The position numbers and the translations under genes were made by a program. Positions 42,501 to 50,494 of a DNA stretch of 64,000 nt are shown here, piece after piece (position 1 is the first letter of the stretch; every line of letters starts with the position of its first letter). Below the pieces are notes generated by a model. It saw only the letters and a program-made list of their open reading frames with translations. It searched no databases and had not been told where the DNA came from. Origin of the DNA: Denitromonas halophila (GTDB taxonomy: Bacteria; Pseudomonadota; Gammaproteobacteria; Burkholderiales; Rhodocyclaceae); contig NZ_VMNK01000003.1 of NCBI RefSeq assembly GCF_007625155.1, positions 248,001-312,000 of the forward strand, in the 5' to 3' direction.

Positions 42501-43639
42501 AGCGCCTGCAAGGGGTGGCGCACCCGTTCGGCCACCCGCACTGCCATCAACAGGCCAAGTCCGATGACGCCCAGCATCAGGGCCACGAAAATGACCGCAT
42601 CGCGCGCTCGCGCCGGCACGAAGTCAGCGTCGGGCGCAAACGCTGCCACCCACAGGGCGTTGCTCCCGAGATGCAACGGAAGAAACTCGGCCCGCCAACG
42701 CCGGCCCTCGAGCATGAAGGCGACATTGCCGACGGGCCGCGCCGCCGCCTCCCACGCCTTCACGCCGTCGCTCAAATACGCCACGTCGAGCGCCGAGACG
42801 CGCTGGAGAACCGCCGCCCGCACCGCATCGTCCACCTCAAAGCGTGGTGAGTGCGGCAAGCCCAGCACCTCGCCGGCGTCGGTCAGAATCGCCACCCCGC
42901 CGCGCCGCCCGACCCGCATGCCCGTGGTCAGTCGGGACAGGTCCGAGAGCAATACGTCGAAGGCCAGCACCCGACGCTGACCATCCGGCGCGGTCCATCG
43001 GGTGGACACCGTCATGCCGGGTTCGCGGGTGGTAAAGAACTGATAGGGCGGCGTCCACGCCAGCGCGCCATCGGCCGGCGTCGCCATGGCGCCAAGAAAC
43101 CAGGGCCGCCCTCGCGGTTCGTAGTCGCTGTTCAGGACCGCATCGCTGACCAGCTCGCCGGTCTCAGACCACCGCATGGTCCGATGTCGTTCAACCGCCC
43201 CTGGCAAACCAGTGACCCGGTTTCGCCACTGGCCATCAGCCGTCTCGAGCAACAGCAGCTCACGCCCGTCCTCCTTGGCCAGCAGCGCCGACGACAACCG
43301 CAGATCGGTCTTCAGCATGGGCCGCAACACACGGTTGAACTCGGCCAGGGTGTCGACATCAAAGACGCCCGCCTTGCCCCAGGCCGCGGCGGTCTCGAGC
43401 ATGCGCTCGACCTGACGAAAGTCACGCTGGATCTGCGCGTCGATGGTGGTGGTGGCCTGATGCACCGCACTGCGTGCCAGTTCGGTGGTCGAGGGCTTCA
43501 GGATCAGACCATAGAAAGCGGCGCCGAACACCGCAAAACACGCGACGATCAGCAAGGCGAACTGACGCATCAAGCCCCGCACCAGCGAGGGGCGCATTCG
43601 CGCGGTGGGCGTGGGTTGGGCGTCAGAATCAGCGCGCAT
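39599..43639 (-). CDS. Large hybrid histidine kinase: Cache-like sensor, HAMP, three PAS, HisKA, HATPase, REC, HPt
   Basis: 1346 residues (an ATG 14 codons in is possible). Two membrane helices (FALLIVACFAVFGAAFYG and VIFVALMLGVIGLGLLMAVR) enclose a periplasmic double-Cache-like domain with NSDYEPRGRPWFLGAM. A HAMP follows, then three PAS domains (LPNPVFYKGPDARFLGCN; SSPIGVVLTSEGSVPVFA; HSPVMVVIARRTGPLEYVNP). HisKA has H846 in ANMSHEIRTPMNA, the HATPase domain has NAIKFTE, DTGVGL and GTGLGLS, the receiver has D1140 in VVLMDVQMPEMDG, and an HPt domain has H1282 in LMHTLRGAAGS. All phosphorelay steps (His-Asp-His) are therefore in one chain, and the output regulator is unknown. The lone receiver proteins at 28830 and 55352 are candidates by inference only. 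Confidence 0.93.
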   Translation of the reverse strand: MRADSDAQPTPTARMRPSLVRGLMRQFALLIVACFAVFGAAFYGLILKPSTTELARSAVHQATTTIDAQIQRDFRQVERMLETAAAWGKAGVFDVDTLAEFNRVLRPMLKTDLRLSSALLAKEDGRELLLLETADGQWRNRVTGLPGAVERHRTMRWSETGELVSDAVLNSDYEPRGRPWFLGAMATPADGALAWTPPYQFFTTREPGMTVSTRWTAPDGQRRVLAFDVLLSDLSRLTTGMRVGRRGGVAILTDAGEVLGLPHSPRFEVDDAVRAAVLQRVSALDVAYLSDGVKAWEAAARPVGNVAFMLEGRRWRAEFLPLHLGSNALWVAAFAPDADFVPARARDAVIFVALMLGVIGLGLLMAVRVAERVRHPLQALVAQSERIGQLDLAPGPPIEGHWREMAALVDSQGAMRVLLEDATRRLATARDALEDKVAERTRELAGKQAELADQLLFVEVLLDTLPNPVFYKGPDARFLGCNRAFEDSFGVRREALRGKTIVELDIFSPVERKAIHAEDMRLIATSASRAREQVIVMADGLRHDTLYWVQGFRLADGQPGGLLGVVVDISDTKAAERRARDAEAQLSRILESSPIGVVLTSEGSVPVFANWRACALAGFSREAFMQTPVLERYVDPAQRRAALAALDAGEVVRDREVALRRADGSIYWVLLSMERGVFGGQPVVLSWTYDITERRAAARQLRKLSLAVEHSPVMVVIARRTGPLEYVNPHFTQVTGYTVDEVATGLPLVQCVEDQPCDVEAEAWQAVSVGEEWRGECRLRRRDGTSVWVSLAMSGLAERDGQISHGIWVLEDVSARRAADAALREAKLAAEAATQAKSRFLANMSHEIRTPMNAIIGLSHLCLGGDLQPAQRDYVSKIHQAGTALLGVINDVLDVSRIEAGGLSLEQSVFRLNEVLAQLMALFGEQARAKQLAVQLSVSPSVPNTLVGDGMRLGQVLVNLVGNAIKFTERGEVAVTVRADPPRNARVRLQFAVRDTGVGLTPSQIEGLFQPFAQADDSTTRKFGGTGLGLSICRQLVRLMGGDVVVHSEPGQGSTFLFDVELGVGAAGDVARTPRVSPAAAPDLTGLRVLVAEDNLVNLLIAETLLAEQGVLVDTAGTGREAVDRVMRADAPPIDVVLMDVQMPEMDGLEATRQIRADARFAALPIIAMTAHAMADERAQCLAAGMNDHLAKPVDPPLFLATLARWAGRAQIPDAAPAPTPERGFPDIAGLNVEAGLLRMMGKPALYARMLALFERQHGDCGTQLRARVAEGDLIGAARLMHTLRGAAGSLGADALADQAAAIEALAAQGRAPDAETLDALAQSIAALVTAIRATPLPGASPRADL

Positions 43640-43805
43640 TCAGTGGCATTCGGCGTTGAGGGGACATCGACAGCATACGCAATTACCCTTCAGCAGGAAT
43701 GGTTTTGAGCAATCGCCGACGACGGAGACTGCCCCCTGTGGCGACGCCCGGCTCCGACGAGCGCCGGCGTGCACCGTCGCGAGCAGGTGCGACGCATCGC
43801 CCGAC

Positions 43806-45362
43806 TCAGTCCGCCGCCACACAGCGCGCCGCCGCCCATTCGCGCAGCGAAGCGATCTGCTCCGCCATGATGACCGACAGCGGCCGGGTCCGCGCCGCCT
43901 CGGCGACCAGATGCGCCGTCTCAAGCTCACTGCCGTCGGCCAGGCATTCATAGCGGCCGGCGACCACCAGCTGTTCAAGCTCCGCACCCGAGAAACCGTC
44001 GGTGACCACCACCAGCGCGTCGACATCGAAGCGCGCCGGATCATGACCGTGCCGCTTGAGGTGGATATCCAGAATGTCGCGCCGGACCGCGGGCGAGGGC
44101 AGGTCGACGAAGAAGATCTCGTCGAATCGCCCCTTGCGCAGCAACTCGGGCGGCAAGGCAGTGACGTCGTTTGCGGTGGCAACCAGAAACAGGCGCGCCT
44201 GCTGTTCATTCATCCAGGTCAGCAGGTGGCCGAGCAGGCGGCGCGACACGCCACCATCGCCATCGCCGCCGCTGGCCAGGGCTTTCTCGATCTCGTCGAT
44301 CCACAGCACCGCGGGGGCCATGGCTTCAGCGCTCTCCAGCGCCTCGCGCAGCTTGCGCTCGGTTTCGCCGGTGTATTTGTCGTACAGGCTGGCAATATCG
44401 AGGCGCAGCAGCGGCACCCGCCAGCTGCCAGCCGTCACCTTGGCGGCCAGGCTTTTGCCCGCGCCCTGCACGCCGAGCAGCAGCATGCCCTTGGGTATCG
44501 GCAGGCCGGGGGCGCTGCGTTCGCCGGTAAACACCGGCCGCCGCTTGGTCAGCCAGCTTTTGAGCTGGCTCAGGCCGCCGATGTCGTCGGGACCCAAAGG
44601 TGTCATTTCGACCGACAGCGCGGTGCCGCCGAGCATCTCCTGTTTGTGGCGGATGACGCGGGTGAGATCGTCGACGGTGATCAGGCCGTCGTCACGCACT
44701 GCGTTGCGCAGCAGGCGGCGCACATCCTCTTCCGGCAAGCCCAGCACCTGGTGAAGCAGCGAATTCACCATGGCCGACTCGCCGCGTACCGATCGGTCGT
44801 TCTGCTGCCGGTAGAAATCCAGCTCCTCGCGCAGCAACTGCTTGACGCCATCGAGGTCCGGAATGCGCAGCTTCAGGTGCGCGGCATGGCGCGCCAGCTC
44901 GGTCGGCAAGCTCACGCGCGGCGCGACCAGCACCAGGGTGCGCTCGGACACCGGATGATTGAGCACCACTTCGCGGATCAGGCGCAGCACCACCGGGTCG
45001 TCGAGAAACGGATGCGGATCGAGCAGCACGTAAAGCCCGCGGCTGGCATCCTTGTCGATGTAGTGCAGGGCCGGCTCCAGGCCACGGGTGTCGGGAATCG
45101 CCCGGCGCTGACCGTCCTTGTGGCCCATGGTAGTCGGCACATCCCCGACCGTGGCAAACAAGGTGTTGGCGGACTTGGCCGGGCCGTAGCGGAAGTTCTG
45201 CTGGCTCAGGCCGTCGGCCACACTCCAGCAATACAGGTCATGGTTGTCTTCGCGCGCCAGGCGGTCGATCAGTCGCAGCACCTTGGGTTCTTCGACGGTT
45301 TCGATACACACCAGCGGCACGCGGGATCGCACCAGGGCGGACAGTTCTCGGAAGTCGGGCAT
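43806..45362 (-). CDS. Ycf46-type AAA ATPase
   Basis: 518 residues from the ATG at 45362 (PDFRELSALVRSRVPLVCIETV). The N-terminal half (GLYVLLDPHPFLDDPVVLRL and VAPRVSLPTELARHA) precedes an AAA+ module. That module has Walker A GVQGAGKS (K303), Walker B VLWIDEIEKAL and sensor-like TANDVTALPPELLRKGRFDE, with the R-finger region in the last part. This matches the Ycf46 family known from plastids and cyanobacteria, where it helps CO2 uptake regulation. In proteobacteria its role is unclear. It is divergent from prfC; the 269-bp gap between them shows no other gene. Confidence 0.88.
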   Translation of the reverse strand: MPDFRELSALVRSRVPLVCIETVEEPKVLRLIDRLAREDNHDLYCWSVADGLSQQNFRYGPAKSANTLFATVGDVPTTMGHKDGQRRAIPDTRGLEPALHYIDKDASRGLYVLLDPHPFLDDPVVLRLIREVVLNHPVSERTLVLVAPRVSLPTELARHAAHLKLRIPDLDGVKQLLREELDFYRQQNDRSVRGESAMVNSLLHQVLGLPEEDVRRLLRNAVRDDGLITVDDLTRVIRHKQEMLGGTALSVEMTPLGPDDIGGLSQLKSWLTKRRPVFTGERSAPGLPIPKGMLLLGVQGAGKSLAAKVTAGSWRVPLLRLDIASLYDKYTGETERKLREALESAEAMAPAVLWIDEIEKALASGGDGDGGVSRRLLGHLLTWMNEQQARLFLVATANDVTALPPELLRKGRFDEIFFVDLPSPAVRRDILDIHLKRHGHDPARFDVDALVVVTDGFSGAELEQLVVAGRYECLADGSELETAHLVAEAARTRPLSVIMAEQIASLREWAAARCVAAD

Positions 45363-45631
45363 CAGATCACGGACGGTGAAAGCATGGAAAAGTATATCGG
45401 CCAACACAGCCCGCACTGTAGCCGAATCGCATGTCGCACCGGCAAGCGCCCTCACGCGCGTTGACGCCTCGCGCGCGGGGCAGGACACTTCGGGCTCACG
45501 CCGCTCGGCGCGGCCGGATCGTGCCATCGGTCGATGCCGCTTGATCCGCCGCCCCGCTTTCGGTAAAAGCCCAGCTTTGCGTTTGCCTCGGCGACACGGC
45601 CCCCCGTGCGCGCCCATCGGACTTCATCTTC

Positions 45632-47245
45632 ATGACTGCCACGCCCTTCCCGCCCGAGTTGCTCAAGCAAGCCGAGCGCCGCCGCACCTTCGCCATCATC
45701 TCCCACCCCGACGCGGGCAAGACCACGCTGACCGAAAAGCTGCTGCTGTTTGGCGGTGCGATCCAGCTGGCCGGTACGGTCAAGGCGCGAAAGAGCGCCC
45801 GCCATGCCACCTCGGACTGGATGGAAGTGGAAAAGCAGCGCGGCATCTCGGTGACCAGCTCGGTGATGCAGTTCGACTACATGGGCCACACTATCAACCT
45901 GCTCGACACCCCGGGCCACGAAGACTTCTCGGAAGACACCTACCGGGTGCTCACTGCCGTGGATGCGGCGGTGATGGTGATCGACGCCGCCAAGGGCGTG
46001 GAAGCGCAGACCATCAAGCTGCTCGACGTGTGCCGCCTGCGCAACACGCCGATCATCACCTTTGTTAACAAGCTTGACCGCGAGGTGCGCGAGCCCTTCG
46101 ACCTGCTGCAGGAAATCGAGGAAGTGCTCAAGATCGAGTGCGCGCCGGTGACCTGGCCGGTGGGCATGGGCAAGGCCTTCCGCGGCGTGTACCACCTGCT
46201 CGAAAACCGCATCCTGCGCTTCACCCCGGGCGAGGAGCGCAAGAGCGCGGCCGAGATCATCACCAACCTCGACAACCCGCAGCTCGACACGCTCTTCCCC
46301 GGCGAAATCGGCCAGGTGCGTGACGACGTCGAGCTGATCGAAGGCGCGAGCAGCCCGTTCAAGCTCGAAACCTTCCTCGCCGGTCAACAGACGCCGGTGT
46401 TCTTTGGCTCCGGTATCAACAACTTCGGCGTGCAGGAGATTTTGCAGGCGCTGCTCGACTGGGCGCCGCCGCCGCAGCCGCGCGACGCCGGCGCACGCAT
46501 GGTGGCGCCGGCCGAGCCGAAGTTCTCGGGCTTCGTGTTCAAGATCCAGGCCAACATGGACCCGCGCCACCGCGACCGCATCGCCTTCTTCCGCGTGTGT
46601 TCAGGCAAGTACGCGCCGGGCATGAAGACCCGTCACCAACGCATGGGCCGTGAGTTCAAGATCGCCAATGCGCTGACCTTCATGGCCAACGAACGGGTGC
46701 ACATGGAAGAGGCCTACGCTGGCGACATCATCGGCATCCACAACCACGGCCAGCTGCAGATTGGCGACACCCTGACCGAAGGCGAGGCGCTGCACTTCAA
46801 GGGCATCCCCTACTTCGCGCCGGAGATGTTCCGCGCTGCCCGCCTCAAGGACCCGCTCAAGACCAAGCAACTGCACAAGGGCCTGATCGAGCTGGGCGAA
46901 GAAGGCGCCATCCAGGTCTTCGAGGCCATCGGTGGCAACATGCTGCTCGGCGCCGTGGGTCAGCTGCAGTTCGAGGTGGTGGCCCAGCGCCTGCAGGACG
47001 AATACAAGGTCGATGCCATTTTCGAGACCGCCGACATCTACACCGCGCGCTGGCTGACCTTCAAGGACGAAGCCACTCGCCGCAAGTTCGAGCGCGAACA
47101 GGCCATGCGCCTGGGCACCGATGTCGACGGCAACCCGGTGTATCTGGCCACCACCCGCTACAACCTGCAGGTGACCATGGAAAAATGGCCGGACGTCGGC
47201 TTCCATGCCACCCGCGAACACGGCCAGGTCATCGCCACGGCTTGA
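45632..47245 (+). CDS. prfC: Peptide chain release factor 3
   Basis: 537 residues. GTPase motifs are clear: G1 [18 protein letters not shown]3 [17 protein letters not shown]4 [15 protein letters not shown]. The C-terminal RF3 regions follow ([20 protein letters not shown] and [19 protein letters not shown]). The GTPase recycles RF1 and RF2 after termination of translation. The gene is full length for the family and stands alone. Confidence 0.96.
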   Translation: MTATPFPPELLKQAERRRTFAIISHPDAGKTTLTEKLLLFGGAIQLAGTVKARKSARHATSDWMEVEKQRGISVTSSVMQFDYMGHTINLLDTPGHEDFSEDTYRVLTAVDAAVMVIDAAKGVEAQTIKLLDVCRLRNTPIITFVNKLDREVREPFDLLQEIEEVLKIECAPVTWPVGMGKAFRGVYHLLENRILRFTPGEERKSAAEIITNLDNPQLDTLFPGEIGQVRDDVELIEGASSPFKLETFLAGQQTPVFFGSGINNFGVQEILQALLDWAPPPQPRDAGARMVAPAEPKFSGFVFKIQANMDPRHRDRIAFFRVCSGKYAPGMKTRHQRMGREFKIANALTFMANERVHMEEAYAGDIIGIHNHGQLQIGDTLTEGEALHFKGIPYFAPEMFRAARLKDPLKTKQLHKGLIELGEEGAIQVFEAIGGNMLLGAVGQLQFEVVAQRLQDEYKVDAIFETADIYTARWLTFKDEATRRKFEREQAMRLGTDVDGNPVYLATTRYNLQVTMEKWPDVGFHATREHGQVIATA

Positions 47246-47331
47246 CACATTTGCGCGGCAGACGCGGCGATTTCAACACGTTAGAATGCCGCCACTTGCC
47301 AATTTCATTTTTTTGATTCGAGGTCAGAACC

Positions 47332-47871
47332 ATGCAAGACGAAGATGATGATCTGCGCGTTGTACTCGGCGTTCTGTTCGGACTGCTCGCCCTGGTGATC
47401 GGGCTGGTGATCGGCATGGGCGTGTACTCGCTCAACCGCGCCACCGCCGTGCCCGTGGTAGAAGCCGCACCGACGCCTATCGCCGAGGTGATGCGCGCCG
47501 CCGCCGACAGCGTACCGACCGAAGCCATGGCCTTTACCGACGTGGCCCCACAGGGCGACGCTCAGGTCAAAGTGTATTTCGCCGTCGGCGAAACGGGTCT
47601 CAGCGATGTCGCCGCCGCCGACCTGGCCAGCTTCACCCAGATGGCTGCCGACAAGCTCGGCACCATGGTGGTGCTGGTCTCGGGCTTTCACGACGCCTCC
47701 GGCAGCGCCGAGGTCAACGCCGAAATCGCCAAGACCCGCGCCATGAACGTGCTCAACGCACTGCTCGCGGCCGGCGTTCCGGCGGACAAGGTCTTGCTCA
47801 GCAAGCCGGCAGAGACACTGGGCGATGGCAACGCCGCCGAAGCCCGTCGTGTTGAGGTCCGGTTGCAATAA
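47332..47871 (+). CDS. Single-pass OmpA-domain protein
   Basis: 179 residues. An acidic start (MQDEDDDLRVVLGVLFGLLA) leads into one membrane helix (VLGVLFGLLALVIGLVIGMG) with no lipobox or cleavage site, so it is probably an inner-membrane anchor. A periplasmic OmpA-like domain follows: VKVYFAVGETGLSDVAAADL, VVLVSGFHDASGSAEVNAEI and AKTRAMNVLNALLAAGVP, ending AARRVEVRL. Compared with classical OmpA domains the TDxxGs..N motif is altered to HDASGSAEVN. A strong terminator follows, so the gene is monocistronic. Confidence 0.82.
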   Translation: MQDEDDDLRVVLGVLFGLLALVIGLVIGMGVYSLNRATAVPVVEAAPTPIAEVMRAAADSVPTEAMAFTDVAPQGDAQVKVYFAVGETGLSDVAAADLASFTQMAADKLGTMVVLVSGFHDASGSAEVNAEIAKTRAMNVLNALLAAGVPADKVLLSKPAETLGDGNAAEARRVEVRLQ

Positions 47872-47898
47872 TATGGTCCACGCAGTACGAAAGACAGG

Positions 47899-47922
47899 CC
47901 GGGCATTGCCCGGTTTTTTTTT
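47899..47922 (+). terminator. Rho-independent terminator
   Basis: CCGGGC-ATT-GCCCGG stem followed by nine Ts, 28 bp after the stop of the OmpA-domain gene. Confidence 0.93.
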
Positions 47923-48189
47923 CGTCGATACCGAACGAATCGCCTTCCTCCCGTCCAGCACAAGACACACGTTATGTATTTTCTCTATTACCAACGTTAT
48001 GGCTTGTGACGCTCCAATTAAAGACACTAAAGCCTCCCGCTCCCCTTGACGATAGTCCCGCTGAGAGGTCGATTTTGCTGTCTGGTGGGACGCTGTGCTT
48101 CTAGGCGTTTCGCTATAGCCGGCACCATCAGCTCATTCCGGATGAGGCTACCGTAGTCTCGACAGAACAACACGAAGGAAAAGCGCTAC
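47923..48189. other. Leader region of the chemoreceptor gene
   Basis: The 318-bp gap between the OmpA-domain gene and the chemoreceptor gene holds the terminator, then AT-richer sequence, the sigma-28-like promoter described separately, and an AAGGAAAAG ribosome binding site before the ATG. No other gene or repeat is seen. Confidence 0.5.
48028..48055 (+). promoter_or_regulatory. Candidate flagellar (sigma-28) promoter of the chemoreceptor gene
   Basis: TAAAGCCT, 12 bp, then GACGATAG, against the consensus TAAAGTTT-N11-GCCGATAA: six of eight bases in each box, with one extra spacer base. It lies about 135 bp upstream of the ATG of a methyl-accepting chemotaxis protein, a typical sigma-28 target. 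Confidence 0.45.
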
Positions 48190-49818
48190 ATGAAAGTCAA
48201 TCTACCCGTCACCGAGGTGGAGACCCGCCTACCCGAAGGGGCCTTCATATACTCGCGTACCGACCTCAAAGGCATCATCGTCGAGGTCAATGATATTTTT
48301 GCGAGTATCAGCGCCTATCCACCCGACGAAATGATTGGCCAGTCCCACAATTTGGTCCGTCACCCGGACATGCCGCAAGCCGCTTTTGCCGACATGTGGG
48401 CCGACCTGAAACGTGGGCGCCCCTGGCGCGGTGTCGTCAAGAATCGACGCAAAGATGGCGGCTACTACTGGGTGGTTGCCAACGTCTCCCCGGTGAGGGA
48501 AAACGGCCGGGTCACTGGCTATCAATCGGTGCGTGGCGTTCCATCAAAAAACGAGATCGCCGCCGCTGAGTCAGCGTACGCACGTATCCGCAAAGGGGAA
48601 AGCAAGCTCGACATCGAACATGGCCGCGTCGTACATCATCGCGCGGCCTGGCTCAACGCCGCGCTTTCATTACGATTCCAGATGATGCTGTCGGGGATGT
48701 TCACACTACTCGCGGCAGCCAGCTTGATCGGACTGTCCAGCCTGGACGTACCGGGTTGGCTCGCCTGGGCGCTTGCCGGCATTGTCTCTGCCCACGCGCT
48801 GTTCTTCATCCTGTGGTACGCACCTCGCACCAGTTCGGACCTCGGCACCATCTCGAACTGGCTTGAGGACGTGTTGTGTACCGGTGATTTACGTAAGCGC
48901 CTCGACATGCCGCGACGCGACGTTGTGGGCGCGGTCGGACGCAAGGCGGACAAGCTCGCCTCCAGCATCCAGGCGATGCTTCAAGGGGTCAGCGATGTGG
49001 CGAATCAGGTCAACGCCGCAAACCTCGACGTCAAAGCGGGCGTCGAGAACGTCGAGCACTCGGCCCGCGCTCAAAGCGAGGCGACATCGTCGGCCGCCGC
49101 CGCCATTGAAGAAGTCACGGTTTCGATTGGAGAAGTCGCTGCCAACGCCGGCAGCACGCGAGACAAGGCATTCGACGCCGCCAAAGCCTCTGCCGCCGGC
49201 GCGCGCATCACCGACGATGCGTGCCAGACCATCAACGTCCTGGCCGAGACCGTCAGCCGCTCGGCCGAACACGTCGAACGCTTAGGAGAGCGCTCGGAGG
49301 AAATCAGCCGGATCACTGGCGTCATTAAAGAGATTGCAGATCAGACCAACCTGCTGGCGCTGAATGCAGCCATTGAGGCGGCACGCGCGGGTGAGCAAGG
49401 CCGTGGCTTTGCTGTCGTAGCCGATGAAGTCCGAAAACTGGCAGAGCGCACATCCCAGGCAACCAATGAAATTGGCTCCATGGTCAATAGCATCCGCAAT
49501 GAAACGGATACGGCGGTGAATGGCATGCGCTCCGGCGCAGCCCAGGTGGCAAATGGCGTCGATTTGGTCGGACAAGCCTCAGGCGCGTTGCGTCAGATCA
49601 ACGAGGAAATGCAAAGCACGGTCGGCATGGTGACGGATATTTCGCACGCATCCAGCGAACAACAGTCGGCCATGACCTTGCTCGCTCAAAACGTGGAGCG
49701 CGTCGCCAACATGACCGACCAGAACGTCGCGGTCGTCACGCAAACCCGTGCGACCGTGGCCGGGCTCAACAGCATCACCGAGCGTTTGCGCAAGGCAGTG
49801 CACCAATACGGGATCTGA
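48190..49818 (+). CDS. PAS-domain methyl-accepting chemotaxis protein (Aer-like)
   Basis: 542 residues with AAGGAAAAG upstream. An N-terminal PAS domain ([20 protein letters not shown], then [20 protein letters not shown] and [20 protein letters not shown]) matches the Aer-type energy sensor fold with its NLVRHPDMP motif. Two membrane helices follow with almost no periplasmic loop ([40 protein letters not shown]), then a HAMP-like stretch and the signalling domain with the hairpin tip [22 protein letters not shown]. It should sense redox or oxygen state via the PAS domain and signal to CheA. FAD binding is inferred, not proven. Confidence 0.93.
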   Translation: MKVNLPVTEVETRLPEGAFIYSRTDLKGIIVEVNDIFASISAYPPDEMIGQSHNLVRHPDMPQAAFADMWADLKRGRPWRGVVKNRRKDGGYYWVVANVSPVRENGRVTGYQSVRGVPSKNEIAAAESAYARIRKGESKLDIEHGRVVHHRAAWLNAALSLRFQMMLSGMFTLLAAASLIGLSSLDVPGWLAWALAGIVSAHALFFILWYAPRTSSDLGTISNWLEDVLCTGDLRKRLDMPRRDVVGAVGRKADKLASSIQAMLQGVSDVANQVNAANLDVKAGVENVEHSARAQSEATSSAAAAIEEVTVSIGEVAANAGSTRDKAFDAAKASAAGARITDDACQTINVLAETVSRSAEHVERLGERSEEISRITGVIKEIADQTNLLALNAAIEAARAGEQGRGFAVVADEVRKLAERTSQATNEIGSMVNSIRNETDTAVNGMRSGAAQVANGVDLVGQASGALRQINEEMQSTVGMVTDISHASSEQQSAMTLLAQNVERVANMTDQNVAVVTQTRATVAGLNSITERLRKAVHQYGI

Positions 49819-49824
49819 GCTTGT

Positions 49825-50415
49825 TCAAAGAATCTGCGCGACCGTCTCGAAGTCCAGACGCGGGCCGCGCGGATAATTAGCCACCGGATCGCCGTAGCCA
49901 AGATTGACCAGGAAGTTCGCGGTGTAGCGGCCATCGGGGAAGAACTCGGCATTGAGCGTGTCGGCATTGAAACCGCTCATCGGGCCGCAGTCGAGGCCGA
50001 GCAGGCGCGCGGCAAGGATCAGGTAGCCCCCTTGCAGCGTGCCATTACGAAACGCGGTGCTCTCGGCCAGCGCGGTGTTGCCGGCAAACATTTCGCCAGC
50101 CTTGGCGTTAGCCGGAAACTGCGTTACCAGGTGTTCATGAAAACGGGTATCGGTGGCAACGATGACGGTGACCGGCGCGGCCATGGTCTTGGCCACGTTG
50201 CCTTGTGCCAGCGCTGGCGCCAGACGCGCCTTGGCCGCCTCGCTCTTGACGAACACATAGCGCGCGGGCTGACAGTTCATCGAGGTCGGCCCCCATTTGA
50301 GCAGCTCGTACAACTCGCGCAACAGCGCGTCGGGCACTTCCTTGCCGCTGAAAGCATTGAAGGTGCGTGCGGCGCGAAACGCCTGGTCAAGCACATCGGG
50401 GGACACGCCAGTCAT
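49825..50415 (-). CDS. Nitroreductase-family protein, RutE-like (malonic semialdehyde reductase)
   Basis: 196 residues. The nitroreductase fold is clear: FRAARTFNAFSGKEVPDALL, WGPTSMNCQPARYVFVKSEA, and a GLDCGPMSGFNADTLNAEFF middle motif that is diagnostic of the RutE / malonic semialdehyde reductase group. These FMN enzymes reduce malonic semialdehyde in pyrimidine or beta-alanine catabolism, but also act as general quinone or nitro reductases. The neighbouring CoA-transferase is consistent with organic acid metabolism. It converges on the chemoreceptor gene with a 6-bp gap. Confidence 0.85.
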   Translation of the reverse strand: MTGVSPDVLDQAFRAARTFNAFSGKEVPDALLRELYELLKWGPTSMNCQPARYVFVKSEAAKARLAPALAQGNVAKTMAAPVTVIVATDTRFHEHLVTQFPANAKAGEMFAGNTALAESTAFRNGTLQGGYLILAARLLGLDCGPMSGFNADTLNAEFFPDGRYTANFLVNLGYGDPVANYPRGPRLDFETVAQIL

Positions 50416-50440
50416 GAAGGCCTCCTGAAAGTCGACAAAT

Positions 50441-50475
50441 AAGGGCGGGGTCTACCAGCAACCCCGCCCTTATCC
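50441..50475 (-). terminator. Terminator after the CoA-transferase gene
   Basis: On the minus strand an 11-bp stem, AAGGGCGGGGT / ACCCCGCCCTT with a short loop, is followed by ATTTGTC. It starts about 20 bp after the stop of the CoA-transferase gene. The T-tract is short. Confidence 0.75.
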
Positions 50476-50494
50476 TACGACGAATGCCTATCGA

